In this document: in pieces, positions 52,730 to 62,677 of the stretch | Layout: each line of letters opens with the position of its first letter | How positions within the stretch are numbered: position 1 is the stretch's first letter | DNA from: an uncultured Pirellulaceae bacterium | GTDB lineage: Bacteria > Planctomycetota > Planctomycetia > Pirellulales > Pirellulaceae | Assembly (NCBI GenBank): GCA_937967505.1 | Contig: CALCJM010000132.1 | Location: 1 to 64,000 of the forward strand | DNA length: 64,000 bases | Reading direction: 5' to 3' | Position numbers and translations under genes: made by a program | Notes under the pieces: model-generated | Databases searched by the model: none | What the model saw: only the letters and a program-made list of their open reading frames with translations | Told to the model about the DNA's origin: nothing

Positions 52730-54346
52730 TTATGGAAGTTGGGGCGATGGAAGACGGGTGAGTTCTGCTTTTGCTTGGGCGACACCTGCGTCCGCAGCCT
52801 TCTTCAGCCAGCGTCGCGCTTCATTAAGGTCTAACGGAACAGCGTGTCCTTGCTTATATAACAGTCCCAGCGTGTACTGCGATTGGGGGAAATTATCATT
52901 GGCGGCTACCTTGAACCATTTGATCGCGCGTTCCATATTTTTCGTTGTTCCCCTGCCTCTGGAGTACATCCGGGCCAGGCTGTCGCGCGAGTCATTACGG
53001 GGGTCGCGAAACCCCTGGTCTGCCGATTTTCGGTACCAGGAGAAAGCCTGTTTAAAATCGATGTCTACTCCCTCTCCCACTTCATACATATGTCCCATTT
53101 TGTACTGTGACGCAGCATCCCCACCTTCGGCCAATTTACGATAGATTTTCTTGGCTTCGTTAAAATCCTTTTCGATTCCAGATCCTTCCTCATAAGCCAT
53201 CGCAAGATGACGTAGGCCATTGGTGTCACCCATTGCAGCTGATCTTCGGTAGTACTTGAGCGATTCGCCCAGATCCTTCGTGACGCCGCGCCCTACCAGG
53301 TACATAAAACCCAGATTGTTCAACGCACGCGCGTTGTTATGGTCCGCCGCCTTTTTTGTCCATGCCAAAGCCTGTTTATAGTCAAGCTTAATTGGCTTTT
53401 TTCCCACCAGGTACATGAATCCCAATTGTGCCTCGGCCGCTGCGATGCCGTGTTCAGCATGCAGTCTGACCTGTTCGATGTCCAGCTTTTTATAGTCTTT
53501 GAAGGGCTTGATCGTTTTCTTTTTGACCGCGGGCTGGGGGGCCTCTGGTACAGCAATCTCCATCTCCGGTTTCAGCAGATAATGATCCATACTGGCATCC
53601 AGATCCAGAAACGCCCGTTGTCCCGTTTCCTTCTTCATTTGTCTGGCGACACTACGGAACAGATCCGTGACCTCCAACCCGCGCGGGTGATCCGCAGCCA
53701 CGGTGTCAATAAAGTGTTTTGCAAACGGCGAATTGGTACCTTCCCCGTCAGCGGCCTCGGTACCAGCGGCCGTCGAGTACGCGATGATGGTTCCTTCGGG
53801 AGCCTGCATGCTGGCGAGGCCCACTTTTCCTGATCGCATAAAACTGCGAAACGGATTATTGCGACAGGCGTCGAAGATGATCACCCGCAGGCTTGCCCCG
53901 GAACCCTCCATCGCTTCGGCAATGTAGTCCGCACAAACGCATCGTTGCGTCACGTGATGCTTGCGTTTGACGTTGGCATCAACAGGAACCAGGTAGTTTG
54001 TGCTGTTCAATTCCAAGCCGTGCCCCGCATAAAAAAACAGCACTGCGTCGCCGGCCTTCAGGCCGTCGGTAACCGCATCAACATCGTCTTCAATTTGGTG
54101 TTTCGTGCGGTCTAACTGGGTGGTGACCTTGAAACCGATCGACGTTAGCGACTGCGCGATTGCTGCGGCGTCGTTTTTGGGATTCTTCAGAGGCGCGTTG
54201 GGGTAGTTCGAATTGCCGATTACCAAAGCGACGCGCTGAGGCTGAGCCGGATCTACCGCTTGGGCGTGCAAAATTCCGGGGACCGCGCACGCCAGAATCG
54301 CGCATGCGTGGCAGAGCATTCTCCAAAGTAACATATGCCGTCTCAC
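52730..54346 (-). CDS. Exported caspase-like protease with Sel1 repeats
   Basis: The start is GTG 54346 or ATG 54334. After a signal peptide (LCHACAILACAVPGILHAQ) comes a peptidase C14 (metacaspase/orthocaspase-like) domain, RVALVIGNSNYPNAPLKNPKNDA. It carries the catalytic His109 in FFYAGHG and Cys161 in FDACRNNPF. From about residue 300 to the end there are six or so Sel1-type repeats, such as AEAQLGFMYLVGKK, ARALNNLGFMYLVGRG and SQYKMGHMYEVGEG. The dyad is intact, so the protease is probably active, in the periplasm. The 538-residue design (caspase plus Sel1) is seen in other bacteria; targets are unknown. Confidence 0.85.
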   Translation of the reverse strand: MRRHMLLWRMLCHACAILACAVPGILHAQAVDPAQPQRVALVIGNSNYPNAPLKNPKNDAAAIAQSLTSIGFKVTTQLDRTKHQIEDDVDAVTDGLKAGDAVLFFYAGHGLELNSTNYLVPVDANVKRKHHVTQRCVCADYIAEAMEGSGASLRVIIFDACRNNPFRSFMRSGKVGLASMQAPEGTIIAYSTAAGTEAADGEGTNSPFAKHFIDTVAADHPRGLEVTDLFRSVARQMKKETGQRAFLDLDASMDHYLLKPEMEIAVPEAPQPAVKKKTIKPFKDYKKLDIEQVRLHAEHGIAAAEAQLGFMYLVGKKPIKLDYKQALAWTKKAADHNNARALNNLGFMYLVGRGVTKDLGESLKYYRRSAAMGDTNGLRHLAMAYEEGSGIEKDFNEAKKIYRKLAEGGDAASQYKMGHMYEVGEGVDIDFKQAFSWYRKSADQGFRDPRNDSRDSLARMYSRGRGTTKNMERAIKWFKVAANDNFPQSQYTLGLLYKQGHAVPLDLNEARRWLKKAADAGVAQAKAELTRLPSPQLP

Positions 54347-54707
54347 AATTTATCTCATCTAGGCCACGTGTTTATCCCTGCGCGTGGCATTCGTTCCCGC
54401 TTCCAATTGTATCCGCAATTGCTACTGCTTTACGGGAAAAATGCAATATTTAGGTGACGATGAACGGGTGGTAGGCACAGCAGGTATCCCTGATCGCCAA
54501 TAACAAAACGACCGCGATTCGGTTTTCTTCCGGGAAATTACGCGACCATTGGTCAACGTTCACTTGGCGGCGCCCAAACGTCCGGCTATGTAGCGAAAGG
54601 GCAGGTCGGGCACGAGTGCGATCTGTTGCCCCGGGGAGTTGGCCCCCCGACCACCGGGGCCACTATGCCGCTTGGCTGCTGCCTTACGACGGCAGGGCGC
54701 TGCACCG
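54347..54707. other. 360-bp interval between minus-strand genes
   Basis: No supported gene. GCCCCGG (54628-54634) and CCGGGGC (54654-54660) could form a hairpin just downstream of the hydrolase gene end, without a T-run. The right part must include the promoter of the caspase-like gene. Confidence 0.35.
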
Positions 54708-56795
54708 CTACGCCGCTTTCTTGCTGACTGCGGGGCGTTCGGCGGCGAATACCTCTTGACGGATGACGGCCAGTGCTTCCTCGTCGTCCCAGTAATTGAC
54801 GTGCCCGCGGCAGCCCAATGGATGCCCGGAATAAACTGGCATGAATGCCCCGAATTCGGTCATCCAAGATTGCTGTTTTGCGTTTTGTGGAAGTATCGGG
54901 AAATCGACTTCCTGCCCCACGAAATCATCAATCCGAAACAGGTTCACCCAGCGATCAATGCGCTGGCGCAGGTCATCCCAATAGGGCTCGTTCAGCGACG
55001 GGTATAGATGCCCAAAATAATGCTGGTACAGATAGGTCAGTGGCGAGCCCATCGTGACCAGCGTCGTCTTCGAAAATGATGAACTTAGCCACGACATTTC
55101 TGGGTCGTTCAAGATCTCGACGGCCACCATCGTCCCTTGGCTGTGGCTGATAATCACCAACTCCGGCCGGTGCAAAAGTCGTTCGCGGTAGTAGACCAAG
55201 ATTCTCTTAATGCGGCAGTGAATCATATCCCGACGGCTGAAGAACAGACTTCCGGATTCAAAAGTGGTTTCCTGAATGTCGAATTCGTCATCGTCGTCCA
55301 GAGCGTCTGCGATGTTGGTGGCTCGAAAGTAGAAGTGGTTCACCACATCCAGCAGGATATCAAAACCGGGGCGCAGATAGGGCAATACGACAATCGCCAC
55401 ACCACCCAGCGGCACCATCAACACGACGGCGTATTTATTGACCTCCATTAACGCGATTCCCGGTAGACTCGTCTGATAGGCAATGCTCAGCATATTCATG
55501 GTGCACAACAGGAACACCAGCGACACGCCTGCCAGAGTGCACACGCCAAGTGTCCATTGCTGTAGTGCGTTGACGATCAGCCGCGGGGGACGGCTTCCAC
55601 CGCTGAAACTGGTGATGTTGTTTTTTGAACGCCACGAAAAATACCGGAACAGTACCGCGCTGGTACTGATCGCCATTACAACCATCATCAGAAATTGCAC
55701 TCCCAGCAGAGGCAGTGCTTCATCAAACGCGGCGACGAATTCGGGAATGTGGTTCGTTTTGGAGATTCCTTCCCGGGCGAACAGCCACGCCATCGGCAAC
55801 GCTTGGCCCCAAATTCCAACGGCCAATGCGGGCAGCAGGAATCCAAGGTTGATGGCCGGCTTGTACACGCGCGGGTGTGACCAGGCCGAAAACCAGCACG
55901 CCCCCATTGCAATCACCACCATGCTTTCCACAAACCAAATCAACCCCAGCAGCACCACCAACACCCGACAAAACCAGATCAACCCCGGATGGGCACAATG
56001 ATCACAGTTGATTTCCGGGTACAGCGCGTCGATCCACAACGCTTTGGCCGTCATCAGGAAAACGGACCACACCGCAACGGTACAAATCCAGAACCAAAAC
56101 CGCATCACCACGCGCGAACGGGTGATACGCAGTCCGACCGCCGCGGCCGCGATGGCGACCGCCGCACAACCTCCCAGCAGAATTTGTGTCCAGACCGTAT
56201 CTTTATAGGATCCCGGCCACATGGTGTCGGTTCCAAATGCGGCGGCGGTGATCATACCCAGAAATACGGTAATCGCGAGAACCGGCCCCTGGAGTATGCG
56301 CGAGCTCATCAGGCCGAGTAATTTCAGATATCGCGCTGCGATACCGGGCTGGTCGGCGGCAATGTAGGCCACGTAGCGAAGCCCAAACAGGATTTGAAAC
56401 AATCCGTAAACCAGCCCCAATAGGCCACGTTTAACTTGGGACAGATCACCCCAGAAGACTTCGGCCATCTCACATTGATTGCCGTCGATGGACAGCTGTC
56501 GAACGTGGGCGGGGAAAGTGCGCGTACGGTTGGCCACCGTCGATTTTTCGCCCAACCAGATGGTGCTCTGGTGTTCGACCAACGGCTGTTCATCGCGCGC
56601 CAGAGAACGCGCAAAACGATTCAAGGTCCCTCCGGGGGGCGGATCGCCTACCCCGTGGATTACCAAAACCACTTTCTCAATCGTCGAATCCTCGATCGCC
56701 ACCGTCGGTCCGTACTCAAGCCGCAGGGGTTGGAAAAATCGGACTTTAGAGGAAGTTGGCTTCCACGGCAGCGGAGGTTTGAAAAGTGCTGTCAC
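54708..56795 (-). CDS. Membrane protein with alpha/beta hydrolase domain
   Basis: This 695-residue protein (GTG start) has a lipase-like N-terminal strand, VVLVIHGVGDPPPGGTLNRF (oxyanion HG near residue 48). A middle part of about eight membrane helices follows (about 140-500). The C-terminal domain holds the nucleophile elbow LVIISHSQGTMVAVEIL (near 560), FRIDDFVGQEVDFP (candidate Asp) and GCRGHVNYW (candidate His). The hydrolase fold is thus interrupted by the membrane block. Such proteins appear in proteobacteria and planctomycetes without known substrate; a lipid or ester is likely. It is divergent from the giant G8 gene. Confidence 0.72.
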   Translation of the reverse strand: MTALFKPPLPWKPTSSKVRFFQPLRLEYGPTVAIEDSTIEKVVLVIHGVGDPPPGGTLNRFARSLARDEQPLVEHQSTIWLGEKSTVANRTRTFPAHVRQLSIDGNQCEMAEVFWGDLSQVKRGLLGLVYGLFQILFGLRYVAYIAADQPGIAARYLKLLGLMSSRILQGPVLAITVFLGMITAAAFGTDTMWPGSYKDTVWTQILLGGCAAVAIAAAAVGLRITRSRVVMRFWFWICTVAVWSVFLMTAKALWIDALYPEINCDHCAHPGLIWFCRVLVVLLGLIWFVESMVVIAMGACWFSAWSHPRVYKPAINLGFLLPALAVGIWGQALPMAWLFAREGISKTNHIPEFVAAFDEALPLLGVQFLMMVVMAISTSAVLFRYFSWRSKNNITSFSGGSRPPRLIVNALQQWTLGVCTLAGVSLVFLLCTMNMLSIAYQTSLPGIALMEVNKYAVVLMVPLGGVAIVVLPYLRPGFDILLDVVNHFYFRATNIADALDDDDEFDIQETTFESGSLFFSRRDMIHCRIKRILVYYRERLLHRPELVIISHSQGTMVAVEILNDPEMSWLSSSFSKTTLVTMGSPLTYLYQHYFGHLYPSLNEPYWDDLRQRIDRWVNLFRIDDFVGQEVDFPILPQNAKQQSWMTEFGAFMPVYSGHPLGCRGHVNYWDDEEALAVIRQEVFAAERPAVSKKAA

Positions 56796-57013
56796 TGGCG
56801 ACGGCGTGGCCCTCTGGGCCGATGATGGTGAGACAGCTTTGTGTTTTTCAAGATGAATGTGCAGAGAGTGTGCATGGCCGAATCTACCGCAGAAAAGTTT
56901 TTAAAAAATCCGGGAAGTTGGAGACTTGCAGGCAAATCAGCCGTTGTATGTGTCGTTTCCCGCCACTAAGTGGATTTGTAGTCGCCTAGCAATAACTACT
57001 GCCCGCACTATTG

Positions 57014-57042
57014 TTGACAGCAGCCGGCGGTTCTTTTATACT
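57014..57042 (+). promoter_or_regulatory. Sigma-70-type promoter before the G8 giant gene
   Basis: TTGACA (57014-57019) and TATACT (57037-57042) are separated by exactly 17 bases, close to the consensus. This predicts a leader of about 220 bases before the start codon at 57269. The rest of 56796-57268 holds no supported gene. Confidence 0.6.
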
Positions 57043-57268
57043 CCACAAGCCCACTCTAATGACATAATACCCACCTCCACCATCGCTTTTGTCTGTTGGC
57101 TTGGCAATTACACGAATCGGTCTCGCAGTCCATTTCCATCAGGAACTGGTGAAAGGCTTGAGATTGATTTGTCTTAATTGATCATTCAGCGACTTAACGC
57201 GGCAATGAAACTCTTCTGTTCTTACAAAAGTGCAGACTATCCAATTCATTTTGAAGGGCGTTCCAAAA

Positions 57269-60200
57269 ATGCGCAAGGACCACCTGCTGTTCAGTTTGAG
57301 ATCTCGAACATCGTCGGAATCTCGGCGTGTTTCGAGGTTTGACTACGAGACTCTTGAGCCGCGCCAACTGTTGGCTGCTGTTGTTGAAAACCCTCAGGAC
57401 TACCAGGTTGCTGAGTTGCTTTCCTCGGTTCAGCAATCGACCTTCACTCAGGAAACTTTGGCAGATAGTTCAGCTACGGCGATTACGGCGGTCGCAACCA
57501 GCTCTACCATCTGGGCGGTAGCCAGTGGAAATTGGGATAGTGGATCTACGTGGCAGGGTGGTGTTGTCCCGTCTGCCAGCTCCAGAGCAGTTATTCCACA
57601 AAACGTTACCGTTAATCTGAATGGTGCAAACACCACCGTCGGCGAGCTGGTGATTCAGGGTGTTTTGAACGTCACCGAGACCAGTGGTGCCGACAAGCGT
57701 CTGACATCGGCTTGGGTTCATGTAAACAGTGGCGGTGTTTTCCAGATTGGCTCTGCCGCCAATCGCTACGATAACAATGATTTTATCCTGACGTTAACGG
57801 GGGACGATCCCACGGAAACATTCCAGGTCGATATCGTCGATCAGGCTGGCAATGCGGGGGCGTTAACCATTACAAACAATAATGGTTTTCTGATGGCTCA
57901 CAGTGGCGGTCGATTGCAGTTTTTTGGTCAGGAAAAAATTGCGTTCACGAAGTTGGCTCAAACGGCCAACGTTGGCTCGAACCAAATTTTGGTCGAGCGC
58001 CAGATCGATCGTGATTTCGATGGTGACTTGGATTCTGTTGATGGCACTCTCGATTGGCAGGTCGGTGATCAAATTGTGATCGCCAGTTCGTCTGAGGATT
58101 ACGACGACGAAGAGATTCGTACGATCACGGCAATCACCAACCAGCCCAACAACAGGGCGTTGATTACTTTTTCCGGCAATTTGCGTAACCGTCACTACGG
58201 TGAGATCGAAACCTACAGCGACCCTGATGACAGCACACGGACGTGGGATTTGGATTTGCGAGCGGAAGTGGCGTTACTGAGTCGCAACGTGCGCGTCGAA
58301 GGCGAGGCACGGCACGATACCGATAATTCTTTTGGTGATCGCGCACGATTTACTCAAACGTTGGGAAATGAAGGCGATGGTTTTGGCGGCCATATCATGA
58401 TTATGGGCTCCGCCGGGCAGATCACCATTGATGGCGTTCAGCTGGATAAATTGGGTCAAACCGCACGTGTGGGACGTTATCCGATTCACTGGCACCTGGC
58501 AGGCGATCGCAGCGGTGATGTCTTGCGTCGCACCAGCATTACGAATTCCAACAACCGTGGCGTCACGATTCACGGGACTCATAATGTACTGTTACAGGAT
58601 GTGGTGCTGCATGACATTCACGGTCACGGCTTTTTCATGGAGGACGGCGTCGAAACCGGCAACCGATATTTGTCCAACATCGCTTTCGGGATACACAAGG
58701 TTGGTCGCAGTGCGGCAGTCGGGGATTTTGCCCCTGATTTGAACGACCCCTTCATTGTTGACACGCATGATCATGTTGGCCAGAACGCCAATCGTTTTCT
58801 AAGTTCAGCCGCTTATTGGATTACCAATCCGGACAACACTTGGATCGGCAACATTAGTGCGGGGTCTGAGGGAACCGGGTTTTGGTTTATTTTCCCGGGG
58901 GAAGCCATTGGCGCGTCGGCCAATGATCCCCAATATGCGAATGTGAGGCCTGACCGAACCAACCTGCGGCAATTTGATTTCAACGGCTCACACTCTTCGC
59001 CGGCCGGGCTGAACTTTGACCGTGGCTCTGATCTGGAAGTTCCCGTCGGCGGCAACATCAAGGCATTTTTTGATGGAGACAATTGGTTCCCCACAGTCGA
59101 ACCACAGATTAATAGTTTCACCGCCTACAAGCACAACGTGGGGATTTACCACCGCGGTTTCACCACAAATTTTAATGACAGTCGCCTTGCCGACAACAAT
59201 ATCGGTACCTTCATCACTTTTACGCAACGCATCACCGACTCGCTGTATGTTGGTCACTCACGTGGTAACGCTGATTTTTCTGATTCAGTGACGGGACATA
59301 CGATTTATGATGGTGCCAATACACTCGATGGGCTTCATTTCGCCGGTTTCGCGGCCAACAATGCTCACATGTTTCGTGTCAATGGATCCGCGTTGCGACA
59401 TACCAGCCATGTGACGCGCAACACGTCTTTTGAGAATGACGGCAGTGCCGGGCATGTCAGCATCGGGAGTCAGGGTGGCGGCTCCAGTCATGGCTCACCG
59501 TTCAACAATTCCTCAGCGGCCATCTATGACGAGGATGGCACGTTTACCGGTCACGTAGGGGGTGGTGCCGGAAGCACCATTGTGACGAATCATCCTTTTT
59601 ATTACGACGCCGACGATTTCCGCCCGGCTGGTTGGAATGCGGTGGTTTCGGACGACCTGTATTCGATGTTGTATTTTGTCCCCAACAATGGAAACGCGCG
59701 ATTTCGGGTGACATCGCCCGATGGCGACTCGATTGTTGACGAAGGCAGGAGCCGTAAGACCCATATCAAAAATGGCGATGCCCAGAATCCAAACGATGAC
59801 TACCTGATTGAATTATCCAGCGGCAGTCTCTCGGACACGTTTAACTTTAGACACTGGACAAGAACCGGGCCGTCGGGTTCGACGGTGTTGAGATTCGTCA
59901 ACTTTGGCGACACACTCCGACCACGGAACATGAATCGAGCCAGAACGCTCGCCGAATTAAGAAGTGCAACTCAAACGACTTTCACTGTTGTCAATGGTGA
60001 TGTCTATATCAAGGCATTCAACAGTTCGCGCGATATCTTGATGCGAAGTTTCAATAACACGACTCCCAATGCAAACAATGACTTGGCGTCAACCGATGCG
60101 GGCAGTTCGGTTACCATTGATGTGCTGTCCAACGACAGTGATCTTGATGGCGACTCGTTAACCGTGACCCCAACCAGTACGGCTACGGTCGTTGCTGATT

Positions 60201-62467
60201 ACCGTGATGATTTTACAACTCAAAACGGAACGCCCGCAGCAGGCTGGCAGTATCTCTGGAATGAAAGTGGCACCTTCGGGAATGCAAATAACTATTCGGT
60301 CATGGAGGCCGTTGGTAATTCGTATCGTCCTCAAAATCAGGTACAACAATTTTTAAACCTGAGTGCCACCTTTGGCCACCCGGGACCTGGCACCGACAAT
60401 TCCAACACCGTGGGGTATGACTTGTTTGCGATTGCCGCCTACACGGTCGCAGCCGACGGTGTGTACAGTATTGACGATAGTTTTATCTCTCGCGCCGGTC
60501 AGTTTAGTGACGGTGTTGAAGTGGTACTGCATGTAGGTAACGACATCACCCAAATTGCCAGTATCGCACCGCAGGGTTCTGGCAACTTCAATCGGTCACT
60601 GGGGTTTCTGCCAGCCAACACCACAATCTATATTGGAGTCGGACCAGACGGGCCCGGCAGTGGTTCCAGCGCAGGGCAGGATTCGTTTACCTGGGATTTC
60701 TCGATCACCCGTCAAAATACAAATGGCAATGGTCAGCTGATTGTCAATCCCGACCAGACGGTCACCTATATCCCCGATGCCGGATTCTCCGGGACTGATA
60801 CGTTTAGTTACCGCTTGAGCGACAACCGTGGCCGCTCGGATACCGCAAGCATTTCGGTGACCGTAAACCCCGTGCTTGCATCGACGGTTGAGGGAAGGCA
60901 TGTGTTTTACGCAGGTTCTTCTTTCGATAGCGGCACGACTAGGAACGCGATCGCAACGGATAAATCCGCGTTACTACCGGGCCAAACTGCGACCGTCAAT
61001 AATTACACCAGCTATTCAGGAGGCATCAACGGAATCATCGTCGATGTAGCCAACTTCAACGGTACGCCCACAAGATCCGATTTTGAATTCCGTGTCGGAA
61101 ACGACAACTCACCTGCAAGTTGGACCGCGTTGGATTCAAATTCGGGGGACGTGAGCTTCACTGCGGGCGCAGGCGCGGGAGGATCGGATCAGATAACCAT
61201 CACTTGGGATGCTGATTCTGCAATAAAAAAACAATGGTTGGAAATAACCATTCTGGCCAACGGGACCACGGGGCTATCAACGCCTGACGTGTTCTACTTC
61301 GGCAACGCGATTGGCGAAACCGGTAGCTCGGCCACCAGCGCTGCTGTCAATATCTTTGATCTTCTGGGGGTGCAGGACAATCCACATAACAATTCGAATC
61401 CGGCAAACATCGAGAATAAGTATGACATTAATCGTGATGGGCGCGTCAATATTCGAGACCTCCTGTTCATTCAGGATAATGGCACCAATAACAGCAATGA
61501 TCTGAACTTGATATCCGTGCCGGTCACCGGATCACGCGTGGCGGTCGTTGCACCAGCAACTTCTGCGGTGCAATCGACGGCGGTTGATGCCGCGCAAACC
61601 GATAATCCTGCAACTGATTCTGCGATAGCCGACCGGGCAAGTTATCCAATCCCCGAACCGGTGATTCGTCATGCTGTGTCTGAAGGAGGCCTGGTCAAAT
61701 CGTTGCAGATCCCGTCAAACGAAAACGAGCGGCAACCGACGGCGGTTGATGCCGCGCAAACCAGCGATACGGCAACGAATCCTGCGACAGTCGATCGGGC
61801 AAGTTATCCGACCCCCGAACCGGTGATTCATCACGCTGTGTCTGAAGCAGTCCCGGTCAAATCGTTGCAGATCTCGTCAAACGAAAACGAGCGGCAACCG
61901 ACGGCGGTTGATGCCGTGCACACCAGCGATACGGCATCGAATCCTGCGACAGTCGACCGGGCAAGTTATCCGACTCCCGAACCGGTAATTCGTCATGCTG
62001 TGTCTGAAGCAGTCCCAGTCAAATCGTTGCAGACCCCGTCAAATGAAAACGAGCGGCAACCGACGGCGGTTGATGCCGTGCACACCAGCGATGCGGCAAC
62101 GAATCCTGCGACAGTCGATCGGGCAAGTTATCCAATTCCCGAACCGGTGCTTCGTCGCGCTGTGTCTGAAACGGTTCCGGTCGAATCGTTGCAGATCCCG
62201 TCAAACCGAAATGCCAGTCGTTTTGTTTCGCCTTTGGTGACCGGCGTACGAATTCAGCCAAATAATCGCTTCCCGGACAGGACCGAAGCTAATCCGAAAG
62301 CGCTCAGACTACTGGGGGCGCAGACGACCGAACCGATCGCTCTGCTCCAGTTGGATAGGGTTTTTGCCGATCGTTATGATGATGACGGCACCCCGGAGCA
62401 TTTTACGGAATCGACGATTGAACCTTTGTTTTTAACAACATCTTCGCAGAGCGATCGATTTGAATAA
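57269..62467 (+). CDS. Giant secreted G8/beta-helix protein with dockerin-like end
   Basis: This 1732-residue protein begins with a planctomycete export leader, SRRVSRFDYETLEPRQLLAA (17-37). A G8-like domain follows (about 84-140, GNWDSGSTWQGGVVP), then a long right-handed beta-helix (about 140-720, e.g. NNRGVTIHGTHNVLLQDVVL). An Ig-like domain (NDLASTDAGSSVTIDVLSND near 935) is interrupted by a beta-sandwich of about 190 residues and resumes with VTYIPDAGFSGTDTFSY (near 1170). A further beta domain comes next, and then a dockerin-like repeat (about 1357-1414, NKYDINRDGRVNIRDLLFIQD). The tail has four 54-residue repeats. It is probably surface-bound and acts on or binds polysaccharide. Confidence 0.85.
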   Translation: MRKDHLLFSLRSRTSSESRRVSRFDYETLEPRQLLAAVVENPQDYQVAELLSSVQQSTFTQETLADSSATAITAVATSSTIWAVASGNWDSGSTWQGGVVPSASSRAVIPQNVTVNLNGANTTVGELVIQGVLNVTETSGADKRLTSAWVHVNSGGVFQIGSAANRYDNNDFILTLTGDDPTETFQVDIVDQAGNAGALTITNNNGFLMAHSGGRLQFFGQEKIAFTKLAQTANVGSNQILVERQIDRDFDGDLDSVDGTLDWQVGDQIVIASSSEDYDDEEIRTITAITNQPNNRALITFSGNLRNRHYGEIETYSDPDDSTRTWDLDLRAEVALLSRNVRVEGEARHDTDNSFGDRARFTQTLGNEGDGFGGHIMIMGSAGQITIDGVQLDKLGQTARVGRYPIHWHLAGDRSGDVLRRTSITNSNNRGVTIHGTHNVLLQDVVLHDIHGHGFFMEDGVETGNRYLSNIAFGIHKVGRSAAVGDFAPDLNDPFIVDTHDHVGQNANRFLSSAAYWITNPDNTWIGNISAGSEGTGFWFIFPGEAIGASANDPQYANVRPDRTNLRQFDFNGSHSSPAGLNFDRGSDLEVPVGGNIKAFFDGDNWFPTVEPQINSFTAYKHNVGIYHRGFTTNFNDSRLADNNIGTFITFTQRITDSLYVGHSRGNADFSDSVTGHTIYDGANTLDGLHFAGFAANNAHMFRVNGSALRHTSHVTRNTSFENDGSAGHVSIGSQGGGSSHGSPFNNSSAAIYDEDGTFTGHVGGGAGSTIVTNHPFYYDADDFRPAGWNAVVSDDLYSMLYFVPNNGNARFRVTSPDGDSIVDEGRSRKTHIKNGDAQNPNDDYLIELSSGSLSDTFNFRHWTRTGPSGSTVLRFVNFGDTLRPRNMNRARTLAELRSATQTTFTVVNGDVYIKAFNSSRDILMRSFNNTTPNANNDLASTDAGSSVTIDVLSNDSDLDGDSLTVTPTSTATVVADYRDDFTTQNGTPAAGWQYLWNESGTFGNANNYSVMEAVGNSYRPQNQVQQFLNLSATFGHPGPGTDNSNTVGYDLFAIAAYTVAADGVYSIDDSFISRAGQFSDGVEVVLHVGNDITQIASIAPQGSGNFNRSLGFLPANTTIYIGVGPDGPGSGSSAGQDSFTWDFSITRQNTNGNGQLIVNPDQTVTYIPDAGFSGTDTFSYRLSDNRGRSDTASISVTVNPVLASTVEGRHVFYAGSSFDSGTTRNAIATDKSALLPGQTATVNNYTSYSGGINGIIVDVANFNGTPTRSDFEFRVGNDNSPASWTALDSNSGDVSFTAGAGAGGSDQITITWDADSAIKKQWLEITILANGTTGLSTPDVFYFGNAIGETGSSATSAAVNIFDLLGVQDNPHNNSNPANIENKYDINRDGRVNIRDLLFIQDNGTNNSNDLNLISVPVTGSRVAVVAPATSAVQSTAVDAAQTDNPATDSAIADRASYPIPEPVIRHAVSEGGLVKSLQIPSNENERQPTAVDAAQTSDTATNPATVDRASYPTPEPVIHHAVSEAVPVKSLQISSNENERQPTAVDAVHTSDTASNPATVDRASYPTPEPVIRHAVSEAVPVKSLQTPSNENERQPTAVDAVHTSDAATNPATVDRASYPIPEPVLRRAVSETVPVESLQIPSNRNASRFVSPLVTGVRIQPNNRFPDRTEANPKALRLLGAQTTEPIALLQLDRVFADRYDDDGTPEHFTESTIEPLFLTTSSQSDRFE
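61580..62227 (+). repeat. Four 162-bp tandem repeats in the G8 giant gene
   Basis: Units begin at 61580, 61742, 61904 and 62066 with GCGGTTGATGCC. Each encodes 54 residues carrying RASYPxPEPVxxxAVSE and KSLQxxSNENERQP. The last diverges near its end. The exact in-frame period and the high identity suggest recent expansion of a stalk or anchor region after the dockerin-like domain. Confidence 0.9.
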
Positions 62468-62677
62468 TCGTTTCAATTTAACAAAGCCGAAATTGAAGGC
62501 GTTCCTGTTTCCATTGGAAATGGGCGGTTTTAGACAGCAACCCGCAGGTGGCAGGTTGAATTTTCAGACTTTAAAACAGACTTTTAAAAAATGAAAGTTC
62601 AAGATGATTGGAGTATAGTGAAGAGTTGCCCTCCGTCGATTTATTAAAGAGTCAATTGCTTTGAAGGTTTACGCATC

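Noticed and set aside
61580-62227. 162-bp repeats considered as a non-coding satellite
   Set aside because: The period is a multiple of three, the frame stays open, and the protein repeat is better conserved than chance.
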